Positions 11,541 through 22,481 of a stretch of 64,000 nt of DNA are shown here, in pieces. The DNA is from Combretum micranthum (lineage: Eukaryota; Streptophyta; Magnoliopsida; Myrtales; Combretaceae): assembly GCA_024138025.1 (NCBI GenBank), contig JAMXBD010001047.1, positions 62,001 through 126,000 on the forward strand, read 5' to 3'. A program made the translations under genes and the position numbers. The notes under the pieces were generated by a model. That model searched no databases and was not told where the DNA came from. It was given only the letters and a program-made list of their open reading frames with translations. Each line of letters begins with the position of its first letter. Within the stretch, counting starts at the first letter, position 1.

Positions 11541-13107
11541 AGCACTATGTGAAACGCTTTAATTTATTGTATCTTATGAGCATTTAAATTCATGAATTTT
11601 GTAACTATGAATGGAGGCTCAATCCAATCTCAATATATGAGATTCATAAGAAGTCTTCTAAGAAGGCAGAAAATTATTGAAAAGTGATGCTTTATTGAAA
11701 TGAAGTTTTTGGGATTCATACTAATTGACATATGAAGGAAAATTTATATTGGTTATGATTTGTAAATTTTAGCTTAGGTTTAATGTTGATTTGATAATTA
11801 CTAAATGTTTAGCGTTTCTAAGTCACAATTTTTATGTAGTTTATACAAGTATCAAAAACATGACTTGAGGAGCTGTATAAGCACCAAAAATCAAATCCCT
11901 TGAAGAGTTGTCTAAATTTCTAGACGTTGAGTTTTTATACTCATTTAAGTTCCAAATTTTCAAAGACAACTTTTATTCTCTTGATTCTACATTTATTTCT
12001 TTCCTTAACCAAGGGTCATAATCATAGGTAAGCTAGTTAAAGAATTTAGTTAGCAGCAAATTAGAATAAATTATATATAGAAAAAATATAAACAACCCGT
12101 TAACGTGTGTAGCAACATTCATTCATTCATATAAATGTCAACAATCTTATACTAAAATCTTCTCATCTCTCTCTAAATTTCTTGGAGTTAGTTTATGACT
12201 TGAATCACATGTGACTCTATTTTCTTCTTTATTAGGATCAAGCTATAAGTTTGTTTCTAATGGTGCTCTCCTTGAGAGTCAAACTCAAAAAAGCTAACTA
12301 GAATAGACTATAAACAAAAATAAATAAACATAAACAACCCTGACAGTAGGAGGGTCATCTTTGACATTACACAATAAAGAAAACTTACTTCTTTAAACAT
12401 TAGCAATGATTGATTGTGTGATTGAGAGAATTGGATTTTCAAAATTAAGTAAGGAGAAACTCGAGTGTGTATTTGGCATTTATTGCTAAAGTGATTGCTA
12501 TTTTGTTTAATAATCAAGTGTCTCTTTTGAGAGAGTTTACTTGCAGTGAAGTTTGGTTGTGAATGTTGTTTTAAATTCTAGTCATAAGTTTGAAAAGTTA
12601 AAGTGTTCTATGAGAAGCATATACAAAATTAGATAAAAGAGAGTTTTGAGAACTAAGAAGAGGCATGAAGGTCAAAGGACATAGCAACTGAAGAAGGTCT
12701 ATTGAAATGATTTATAGTGGATTCCCTAACAGATCCTTTTTTTTTTTTTTTCAATTTTGGTCAACTTAGTATATTAAGCCTCAAGTTAGGTTTCTCTAAT
12801 GGTATTCTAGTCTTCCTTATTGAGTATTATGCCTCCTAGTAGATTTAACTCATTAGGCTCATTTTATATGCAAGCAAATTTCATATTTGCATGTATGATC
12901 CAATGTTGTTTACTATCTCACACCCCATTAAATACCACTTCTGACTTTGAATTGCATCCCTTGTGATTGTTCCTTAAAGCACTTATAGATAATCTAATGA
13001 TTACTTGGTTTTTGGTCTAACATCATGGGCATAATTGTGAGAATTGAACTTAAATTGCTATAACAACCAATTTACACCTCTCTTGGTTGTGGACTCCAAA
13101 ACCCACA
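11541..13107 (+). other. Gene-free region ending in the 5' LTR of an older copia element
   Basis: The last few hundred bases are probably the 5' LTR of the plus-strand copia relic that follows. An LTR-type end ...CCACA at 13107 is followed one base later by a primer binding site. The LTR start could not be located. T-run at 12737-12751. Confidence 0.4.
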
Positions 13108-13108
13108 A

Positions 13109-14132
13109 TGGGTATCAAAGCTAGGATTTAATTGTATTAAGGCTCAGGCTTGATTGTATTAAATCTCTTTCTTTTTCCCATAGAAGTGTTATACTTTCTT
13201 ATCCAAGACCATGGCAACCAATAGCGTTTATTTATCTAAAGAATAATCCAAATCACACTCTGTTTAATGAAATTAACTTTTGTCTATTGAAAATACAGAA
13301 TGTGGCATGTTAATTAGTGTAATAGAACCAAAAGTGTAGATGATAATTATGAAAGGACCTTTTTGTGCCTACTTGTGCTAAGAAAGAATGAAGAAGGATG
13401 TGATACTAAAATTAAAAGAAAAGTACCACTAAATTACAAAACCAAGCATATGTTGTCTCATGCTCTAAAGTCTTTTGAGTTCAACGTGCAATTTCATGTA
13501 ATATTGGCAAAAAAAATATGGGATAGATCTATAACTACACATGAAGAAGGGGTAAATTGCACCAGAATGTCACAACATTTAAGAGTAAGTTTATTTAAGG
13601 TCACAATGTTTCGAGTGGTTCATTTGATGTTACAACATTTAGAGAAGTGAGCTAATTGAACTCACCATTGACACGTGTCAATAGGAGAAAAATTTAATTA
13701 AAACTCAAAAGATCTGTCATATTGTGACTTGTGCCAATCGTGACATCAATTGACCCACTTCCCTATATACTGTGGCCTCAAATGAACTTACTTCCAAACA
13801 TTATGACCTTACAATATAATTTACCCCATGAAAAAGACTTATGGGAAGAAAGTAAAATAAACATATTAGTTGAAGATTATGAATTCGTGAGGATGAATCT
13901 AGAAGAAAACATTTAACATATGTAAGATAGATTAAATGACATTGTTAATGGACTAAAATCATTGGGGAAAATTGTAATCGATTTTGAAATTTTGAGAAAG
14001 ATTTATACATATCTTCCTTAAACTTGAGGTGCTGAATAAATATCAATTGAAGAGACCAAAGAACTATACACTCTTCCAATAAAGAGATTATTGTCTTGGT
14101 TAATGAAAATATATTATTTTTCAAATTCTTTA
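13109..14132 (+). pseudogene. Plus-strand copia gag relic with primer binding site
   Basis: 13109-13121 reads TGGGTATCAAAGC, close to the initiator-Met tRNA primer site. Downstream, broken frames encode a UBN2-type gag: 'AKKIWDRSITTHEE' before an inserted MITE. After it come 'KINILVEDYEFVRMNLEENI', then a 'DIVNGLKSLGKIV'-like stretch. Several stops are present. The relic is cut at 14132 by insertion of the minus-strand copia element. Sequence resuming at 28541 should be its continuation, but I could not recognise domains there. Confidence 0.65.
13549..13827. mobile_element. 279-bp MITE inside the gag relic
   Basis: The ends are inverted repeats GGGGTAAATT, and the interior is partly palindromic. 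Flanking octamers ATGAAGAA (13541-13548) and ATGAAAAA (13828-13835) match at 7 of 8 positions, consistent with an 8-bp target duplication. The insertion interrupts the gag frame directly after 'TTHEE', and the gag resumes on the other side. This supports the boundaries independently. Confidence 0.75.
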
Positions 14133-15142
14133 TGAAAATGTAAAACCATACTAGAGAATGCTCACGCCCCGCCAGGGGGAAGGTGGGGTCGGGGTGGGGG
14201 GTTTGATGTGGGTGGGGTGAATTGATTATTTACCCTAAAAGGCTCAAACAACTAATTTTAATGCAACAGATCAAATTTAACATTAATAGCAGGGATAATA
14301 TACAATAGATTATAATATGAAATTTGAAAGAGATAGAGATAAAAATTTTGAGTCCAGATTTAACATGGAGCTTGACCCACTTCCTACTATCCATGATCTA
14401 CCAATACCTCTGATCAAGGACTTCATCACCACTTTATTTATCATAAAAGAAACATGTTCAAGCTGAGCAGTACATCACTTTTACAACACTTATGAAATAA
14501 AATATATCATTTCTATCTCTAGATGCTCACTGATAGATAGCAAATACAAGAACAGAGCACTGGAATATTTTTCTCTCTTTCCAGATATTTTGCAAGTTAA
14601 TGAGCAAAAGAACAAGAAAATTAATGATTTGTTTGTCGCAAATAAAGGCACTTTTTCACTTCCACACTTCTCTTCTCTTTTGAATCTCCTAAGGACAAAG
14701 TATTTATAGCCTTAAAAAATTTAAATATCCATTAGAAATAACGTCTTTAAGTCGCCAAGTATTAAATTCCCTACAAGAGCTCTTTTTGCCATACTGGCTC
14801 ATGCTTTTAAATCGTCGCATCCTAAATCTTGTTGCGCTACAAAGTGTCGTACCCTCATTTTAGCCATTGGCTAAGTTTTTGCTTACATGAACTACATTCA
14901 GTCTTGAATTCAGACTTGTCATGCCCTACATTCATCACGTCTTAGTTTTAACCTCGACTAGAGTTGTGTATGTTTGACCTTGTCAAGTGTTGGTTTTGAG
15001 CTCATCGCATCCTAACTATTTAACACGTTAAGCCCTCGATATGACCCTCGACCAAGACTGTGCATTTTTTTTTTAATTTGTCAAGTTTTAGACTTTTAGT
15101 TTGTTGCACCTTGAGAAGTGGACTCGTCAAGCCCTCAACGTG
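14133..15142 (-). repeat. 3' LTR of the copia element, outer part
   Basis: It aligns over its length with 27300-28230, including the GTATTTATA (minus-strand TATAAATAC) box at 14700-14708. Compared with the other LTR it carries an expanded G-rich tract at 14174-14218. It is interrupted at 15142 by the hAT-like element and continues at 21540. Confidence 0.88.
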
Positions 15143-15679
15143 CGGGGGTAGGCAAAAAAATGACTAAACTAAGAAACCAAACTGAAATTGGAAAACCAAT
15201 ATAAAAAACATAGTTAACCAATCCATTAGTTTCGATTTAGATTCATGGTTTTAATTTTTTTTTTTGTTTTCAGTTTCGATTTGTAACTATGAAAAATTAA
15301 TAGTTAACAGTTAACCGATAGCTATAAATATATAATATTATCTATAATTAATTTAAATATATATATAAGGCTAAAGTGTTAAAAGTTAAAACTCTAATGT
15401 AATCACTATCAATTTCTGCTACATTGTTTTTCTTTTGGGTAAATCACTTTCCAATTTAGTTTCCCCCTTCATTTCTAATCTTCGTCTTTGTCTAGTCATC
15501 GACTCATCATCTCCACTAGTTGTTGCCTTCTTTCTAAATATTTTTCTTACCTAACTGATTTGCAAACTCAACTAGATGCTCAACAACCGTTGGTAACTAC
15601 TTTTCCATGACACGCTTAATAATTGTTAGAACCTCACCTTTTCTCCTATGTTCAATAATCTCCAATTAGGGCTGGGCAA

Positions 15680-15850
15680 AAAAACCGATCGAACCGTGAA
15701 CCGAGCCGAACCGAGCCGAACCGAACCGAAAAATTCGGTTTTTTTCATTTCGGTTCGGTTCACGGTTCGGTTCGAAGGTAGATGTTCGGTTCGCGGTTCG
15801 GTTCGCAATTTCAAACCGAACCGTGCGGTTCGAACCGAACCGAACCGTCT
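15680..15850. repeat. Left subterminal CCGAACCG/CGGTTCGG repeats of the hAT
   Basis: Many copies of CCGAACCG and its reverse complement lie within 170 bases of the left end. In hAT elements such subterminal repeats are known transposase-binding sites. The overlapping open frames on both strands here are artefacts of the repeat. Confidence 0.8.
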
Positions 15851-17783
15851 TACTAATTTAAAAAAAAAAAATCTTTTCACTGCCTAAAGTAAAAGCAGTC
15901 AGCCTCAGCCCAGCCCCAATTAGGTTTAGCATTTAGGTTTTTTGTAATCGTCTCTCCTTTCTCCTCACCTCCTCCTCACTCGTTCACTCCTGCGCTGTCT
16001 CCTACTCACTCAGTCCTCACGCGCGCCTCACGATCGCCTCACGATCACCGATCACGGCTGGGCTAACAGTCTCACACACACTCACACAGCATCAGGCCGT
16101 CAGCCACCACACTCTTGGTCAAGGTGAAGTCCTTTTCTTTTTCTATTTTGTGATTATGAATGATTTCTACTACTAATTTTTTACTGGTTGTGTTGTAGTA
16201 GTATAGTGTTTTGGGGTAGTTTGAATAATGAATCTGCTATGTCGTTGTGTTGTTAGTGTAGCTTTTAAATAGATCTGAGATATCTCTAACTCCGATTTCA
16301 ATCTCGACGAATATGCCGAGAAGTCGAAATTCGTCCCTGTAAATGCTGAATCCATATGTTGCCACCAGTATCATCCATTTACGTGACTGTCCGGCCATAA
16401 TAATAATAATCCTACCAACGTAAAACCTTGGATTTTTTTTCTTTCACAACAAATTTTGAAGGGAAACTTGTTTTGCACTTTTTTTTTTTAAGTTATCTTG
16501 GGATCTCTTCATGAGTCTCATTTACATATATATATGGTTGGTTATGTTCATGGTGTGAGTCGCAGTAGGAGAATCCTTGTTTTTGTCTTCTTACTTCAAA
16601 CGGTTTGCTAATCGTCATATACATTATACAGGGCACTGCTAAAGGTTAAAATAAAAATAAAAATAGTAATAAAAATTCTCACATATTATAATTACCCATT
16701 ATACACTAATAATAATATTATTATTAATAAACGGATCAGAGGGAGATTTGCAATCATCTGATTTATTCACTTGTTTATTTTTTCCTCCCATTTATTGCCC
16801 ACAGTATAGGGTATATCTTAAACAAATTAAAGGAAATAATTTGACATTTTCATATCATTGCATTTCTTGTTGATGGTTCACACCTTCGAATGCGTCACAA
16901 TAATAAGTTTTTGATGAAATTATGATGAAAATGATTGGTTTGGACAGGTTAGCCTAACCTGTATAGTGATTGAAGGTTAATTTTTTCAACTCATTTCATG
17001 AAAAAGCATCATGGTCTTACCTATTTTAATCCATAAGTCAAAGCAAGTTAATCATGGATTAGATTGGTCCACTTAATTCACTGATCATTGTTTTCTAATG
17101 GGTTCAAAGGGGATATGATTAATGATTAGTCCCATTTATCTTAATAAACATCTTAGTATTGATGGATTTACATGTTTAGCCCATACAGAACGTTTTACTA
17201 AATTTATTAAACCTATTAACCCCTTATCTTTTTTAAATAGTCGTAAATTTCATAGAAACAGTTTATAGTTGATTATTTTTTAAAGCTTGAACATTAAAAT
17301 ACACAGTACTTAAAGTATATATTCTCTTCCTCTATTCAAATCGTGGCACTTGGGAAAGGTAATATGAAAATTACCTTTATATTTTACTGACGAGTATAAA
17401 TCTAGCTTTTTGTGGATTTTTTTAAGTCAGCTTTTAATTTTTATATTTTTAAGCGTAATAATGGAGGGTATGTAATCCATAACTTTTAGGCGTAATAATG
17501 GAGGGTATGTAATATTGTAATCCCATCCTTGTGTTTTGTGATCGGGATCTCATGCAAATAACCTTATCTTTTATAATATGTTTGCTGTTTGGTTTCATGG
17601 AGCAAATCAGTTTTGTTACTATGGTTTATTTATTTTTTTGTTTGATTTATAAATGAAATTATATTAAAAAATTATTTATAAACACCAATTGCTTGGTTTG
17701 TGCTTTCAATAGCAGCAAAGTAGAACATATTTAGCTTAAGGCGTTTTTATACTTTCATCTAATCTTTTTGTTTTACTTTTCAG

Positions 17784-20064
17784 ATGTCTTCGTTTGATGC
17801 ACAGAGTATGAGCAAACCAGTAAATGTTGATGCTTCGAAGAGCAATCCGATGGATGTGGATGCATCTGAGGAAAAAGTGAATAGAGATGAAAATGTTGGC
17901 AAAGACGATCAGAATGATAATAGTGGTCCTCTACCTTCTTCCGGTACAACATGTAAACTCCCTTCCTCTCCATCAGCTTCTAACAAAAGACAAAGGTCTA
18001 AAGTGTGGGCACATATGACATTAGAATCAGATCAAAATGGGAACAAGAGGGCAAAATGCAATTATTGTCATAAAACCTTTAAGTATACTGGCGGGAATGG
18101 AACTAATGCATTGCTTACTCACTTGAAGAGATGTAAACAATTTGTTAGCAAAGACACAACGGGTAAGCAGAAAACTCTCCCTAGTATATTAGAAAATAAT
18201 CATCTTTCCATTCAACTAAATAGTAATTTTGATGAAAGTCGGTGTAGAAGAGAGCTTGCTAGAATGTTTGTAGTTGCTGAGCTGCCATTTAGATTTGTTG
18301 AAAATGAAGCTTTTATCAGTTATAGCAATGTATTGCAGCCTAAGTTTTCAGTTCCATCTCGTAAAACTTTAAGACGTGATTGTCTAGAGTTGTACAATGA
18401 AGAGAGGGAAAAATTGAGGCAATATTTTGCTAAATTTACTGGTAGGGTGTGTTTAACTACTGATACGTGGACTTCTTGCCAAAACTTATCTTACATGTGT
18501 CTTACATGTCACTTCATTGATGAGAACTGGAAATTGCAGAAAAAGATTTTGAATTTTTGTCAAATTTCTGGTCATTCTGGTGAGGCAATTGCCAATGCTG
18601 TGGAGGCATGTTTGAAGGGATGGGGTATAACAAAGGTTCTTACAATCACTGTAGATAATGCAAGTTCAAATGATGTTTGTATGCAGTATTTGAAAAGAAT
18701 ATTTCAATCTTGGGGAACACTTATGTTGAAGGGAGAGTATCTCCATATGAGATGCTGTGCACATATCTTAAGTTTAACTGTGAAAGAGGGTCTGAAAGAT
18801 ATGGATGATTCCATATTTAGAATTAGATCTGCTGTTAGATATGTTAGGTCTTCTCCATCGCGATTGGCAAGGTTCAAAAGCTGTGTGGCAGAAGAAAATG
18901 TAGGGAGCAAGGCACTATTATCTTTAGATGTTGAAACCAGATGGAATTCAACATATACAATGTTGGAGTCGGCTGTGAAATTTCAGAAAGCATTTGAGTT
19001 GTTGGAGATGAAGGATGAGAAGTTTAGGGCAGATCTTACAGGCAATAAAATGAGGGACTTCCTACAGAAGAAGATTGGGTATATGCACGTGGCATATTGC
19101 CTTTCTTAAAAACATTTTATGATGCTACTTTGAGCATTTCTGGTTCTTTATATGCCACTTGCAATCACTTTGTTGAAGAAATTATGGGTGTTGGGAGTGA
19201 GATCAAAGAACAATGTGGAAGTGATGATCTTTCCGTGAGAATGATGGCTGAAAGAATGAGAGTAAAGCATGAGAAGTATTGGGGAAATATTAACAACATG
19301 AATGTATTGTCATTTGTGGCTGCAGTTCTTGATCCTCGTCTAAAATTGTCTTATGTGATTGGATGGTGAGAGAGGTTTATGATGATGAGAAGGGAAACCA
19401 GCTAATGGAAAAAATTAACTACACCCTCTCAAGCTTGTTTTATTATTATGATTCTTGTATTGAGCACAGTGAGGAAAGCTTGACAAATTCTGAAAGTCAT
19501 GTGAAAGAACCAAAAGTGGAAATGGTAAATGAAGAGCGTAAAAAGAAAATGAGAAACAAGTTCACTAAAAAAGTGGGAGTGAACAAAACGATGCAAAGGA
19601 ATGAATTGGAGAAGTATTTGGCAGAAGAACGGGAGGAACTTGATGATGATGATAAAGGTTTTGATGTATTGGATTGGTGGAAAAAATTCTCATGTAGGTA
19701 CCCCATCCTCTCTTTAATGGCTAAAGACATCTTAGCAATTCCTTTGTCAACCGTGGCTTCAGAAAGTGCTTTTAGCACGGGTGGTCGAGTTCTTGATGTT
19801 TTTAGGAGTTCACTGACTCCATATATGGTGGAAGCCCTCATATGTGCACAAGATTGGCTCAAAAAATCTGCAATTTTGTCCATTGAGGAGGATCTTGAAG
19901 CACTGGAAATTTTTGAATCAGGTTTCAGTTTGTTAAATTTTATATTAGTTTCAATTTCTTTCATATGTTGATTATGTGCTAATAGGATGCCTTTTTTATA
20001 TATTGCAGAAACTGAAGTTGTGAAATTGATGGATTCAGCTACTACAAATATCACCATCAATTAA
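17784..20064 (+). pseudogene. hAT transposase (BED finger, hATC), two single-base shifts
   Basis: Resembles plant RICESLEEPER/DAYSLEEPER-type transposases, which cut and reinsert hAT elements. The ATG follows directly after a splice-type TTTTCAG, so a leader intron upstream is likely. Frame 1 (17784 to about 19050) holds a BED zinc finger (C92, C95, H113, C117) and RNase-H-like catalytic-type aspartates (D227 in LTTDTWTS, D291 in VDNASS). The frame shifts by one missing base near 19050, where 'PTEEDWVYARGILPFLKTF' continues, and by another near 19362. The last frame holds the hATC dimerisation domain ('STVASESAFSTGGRVLD'). A small intron, 19922-20008, leads to a final 19-residue segment and the stop at 20062-20064. 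Both shifts are one-base losses. If they are sequencing errors the gene is intact; if real, the element needs transposase from elsewhere. Confidence 0.9.
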
Positions 20065-20804
20065 ACTAAGGTCACTAGGTCAGTCCATTGAACCTCAATT
20101 TACTACTTAAAAGAATTACTTGTGAGCACAAAATGTTTTTTAAAGAAGGAAATTGATCAATTGTAAAGTTTAGATACTATGCCACCAAAATATCATTTGT
20201 GAGGTGAACTTTTTTTATATTTACTTCATTTAACTTTTGTCCTCTCCAGGTATCAAGATTGGGTTCTAAATTTTGTCATCAAGGAGATGTCCCATTTGAG
20301 CTGAGGTTGAAAATGAAGAATACAACCTTCTTGCAAGAAGAAAACAAGAAAAGGAAGTTGGAATTATGTAGTGAAAATAGTAGAACCAATCCACCTATTG
20401 CTGAATGGTTAAATTGTGAAGTCAATGTATTATTTTAGCCATTGTAATGTTAAGTTTTATGCTCTAATGAAAACATGGATGTTACTTTATTCTATTTGCT
20501 CTTGATGTTGTTTTCCCAAATGTGGGAATTGGAAAAGCAGGTCCTAACTAATGAAACAAGTTCTTTATGTATGCAAGTTGGTGTTATAATATAAAAAATG
20601 TTAATTAAATAAAAAAATTTGAAAATATATTGCGATTGAACTCAAAAAACTTAAATAATCTGAAATAGAGTGGCTGAAATTTTCCTTATTGCGGATGAAA
20701 ATTAAATGTACAATTGCATTTATGAGTTTAATTTCATGTTCACATACATAAATGCTTATAGTGATGTTGTCATAAAATTAAATTCTCTTTTTTTTTTATA
20801 TGGT

Positions 20805-20960
20805 TCGAACCGTATATCGAACCGTACCGAACCGTTTTTTTTAGGTTCGAAAAATTAGTGAACCGAACCGTAAGGTTAGGTTCGTTTTTTAAAAATAACC
20901 GAACCGTTATTTTAGGTTCAATTAGGTTCGGGCGACGAACCGGACCGAACCGTACCGCGC
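20805..20960. repeat. Right subterminal CCGAACCG repeats of the hAT
   Basis: Counterpart of the left array: repeated CCGAACCG, CCGTACCG and GGTTCG motifs directly inside the right terminus. A spurious minus-strand frame at 20770-20982 derives from it. Confidence 0.75.
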
Positions 20961-21539
20961 CCACCCCTATCTCCAATTGCATATGATGTCCTCAAGTCAT
21001 CATTCCCTATATCATCTCTTTTATCATATTCTTCAACATTTTTTTAACTATTTGAGTGGCCTCTCTCAACTTTTTCATCAAAATTTGGTCTCTAAGAAGT
21101 AAGAACCTCCTTGAAAGGGCATTCCTCATGCCATCAAGCATTGCTTTATGATTAAATAGCTATGGTCAACCCAAATATAAGTGGTAATAACTCAGAGAAA
21201 TCACATCGCATACAAAAGTAATATAAACCGTAGAAAACATGTATAATTGCAATATCGTGTGGCAAGAGGATGAACCAATCAAAGAAAATGGTAAGTAATT
21301 CCACGAGTAGAAAGGAAAAAAAAAAGTTACACAAATATGGTTAACCACAACTTTTAGTTAACCATTATACTAATGGTTAAAAACCAAAAAGTAAAAATAT
21401 TAATAAAAAATGATTAATTGTTAAGACGTTTAATCGTTAATAATGAATCGGTCTAGGTTCGGAATTTTAAAAACCGAATGCAATGATTAGGTTCAAAAAA
21501 TGGGGTCATGGAATGGTTAATGGTTCATGCCTACCTCGA

Positions 21540-21813
21540 TCGATGTGACCCTCAACCAATGACTCTGTATTTTTGGACTTGTCGAGCTTTGGTCTTAAGT
21601 TTATCATGCCCTATTAAATGAAGTAGTCTAGCTCTTGACTTGCTTCTCGACTGAGACTGTTCATCACTAATTTGTTCCTATTAAAACCTACACAATCTCC
21701 ATAAAAACATGCAACATACACATATATATTTTAGTATAGTTTTTCATAATTGAATAGTTAATTATGTATTATATTGTCTCATCAAAATCTATATTAAACA
21801 TACAAGTTCAATA
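21540..21813 (-). repeat. 3' LTR of the copia element, inner part
   Basis: It aligns with 28235-28535 and, on the minus strand, begins at the LTR edge TATTGAACTTG (TGTTGAACTTG in the other copy). Together with 14133-15142 it makes one LTR of about 1.28 kb. Confidence 0.88.
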
Positions 21814-21827
21814 ATCTTCCCCTGTTT
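21814..21827 (-). other. Polypurine tract of the copia element
   Basis: The minus strand reads AAACAGGGGAAGAT immediately before the 3' LTR, the expected place and composition for the plus-strand primer. Confidence 0.8.
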
Positions 21828-22481
21828 GATGAGAACAATTATGCACAATTAACCCTTGTCAATTCAATATATTCCCCCTCAAATAAACATCTGGGTTTTA
21901 AAAAATTTTTCTCAAATTTGATTCAAAGACTTGATGCTTAATTCTAAGGAAATCTTGATGCTTAATTTTAGGAGAATGCAAACTGCACTTAATCCATCGT
22001 TTAGCTCCCTTTTTGGATAGATAAACAACATCAAGCACTAGTCATCAAATAAGTTATGCATTCAACACATCTCTTTCCTCCATTCAACACTTTAACATGT
22101 CTCTACCCTTTTGAACTCACTAAAAACCTACTACATACATGTTAATTGTGCATTTTACACTTCTCTCCCTTTGTGCTCATAAAAAAAATGACAGACTTAC
22201 AATATTGCAAATAAAGAGATATGCACAAATAACATATAAGTTTTCACTGAAAATATCCAACTATTCTCAAATATGCAAAAAGGTCCAAAGAGTCTCATAG
22301 AGCATGTTCAAATATTCAAAATCAAGTTTTAGAAAAACTTCGATTTGAGCAAGCATACATATAAAATATTTTAGTAAACAGAATAGTTTACAACCATCAT
22401 AGAAACATGTATGAATATCTAATAACTTCTTAAATCCTTAGATCAAATTCTAGATTATCTTGTCTTCATGATATTTAGCGC

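Larger units (their letters stand above)
15667..20969 (+). mobile_element. hAT transposon, 5.3 kb, with transposase gene
   Basis: A perfect 8-bp target duplication TCTCCAAT flanks the element (15659-15666 and 20970-20977). The ends are TAGGGCTGGGC and, on the opposite strand, TAGGGGTGGGC. Both subterminal regions are packed with CCGAACCG/CGGTTCGG motifs. A BED-type hAT transposase gene occupies 17784-20064. The perfect duplication and long readable transposase make it the youngest insertion in this nest. Confidence 0.95.
15143..21539. mobile_element. Outer hAT-like element inserted in the LTR
   Basis: The left end reads CGGGGGTAGGCAAAAAAATG and the right end (opposite strand) TCGAGGTAGGCATGAACC, a short terminal inverted repeat around GGTAGGCA. 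Flanking octamers TCAACGTG (15135-15142) and TCGATGTG (21540-21547) match at 6 of 8 positions. Removing the element restores LTR continuity against the other LTR at 28235. Without the nested hAT it is about 1.09 kb and has no coding capacity. The interior has several TTAACC/GGTTAA motifs. Confidence 0.7.

Noticed and set aside
15626..15887. Overlapping open frames on both strands, Arg/Pro/Thr-rich
   Set aside because: They are produced by the CCGAACCG/CGGTTCGG subterminal repeats of the hAT element; no codon-level or domain evidence.
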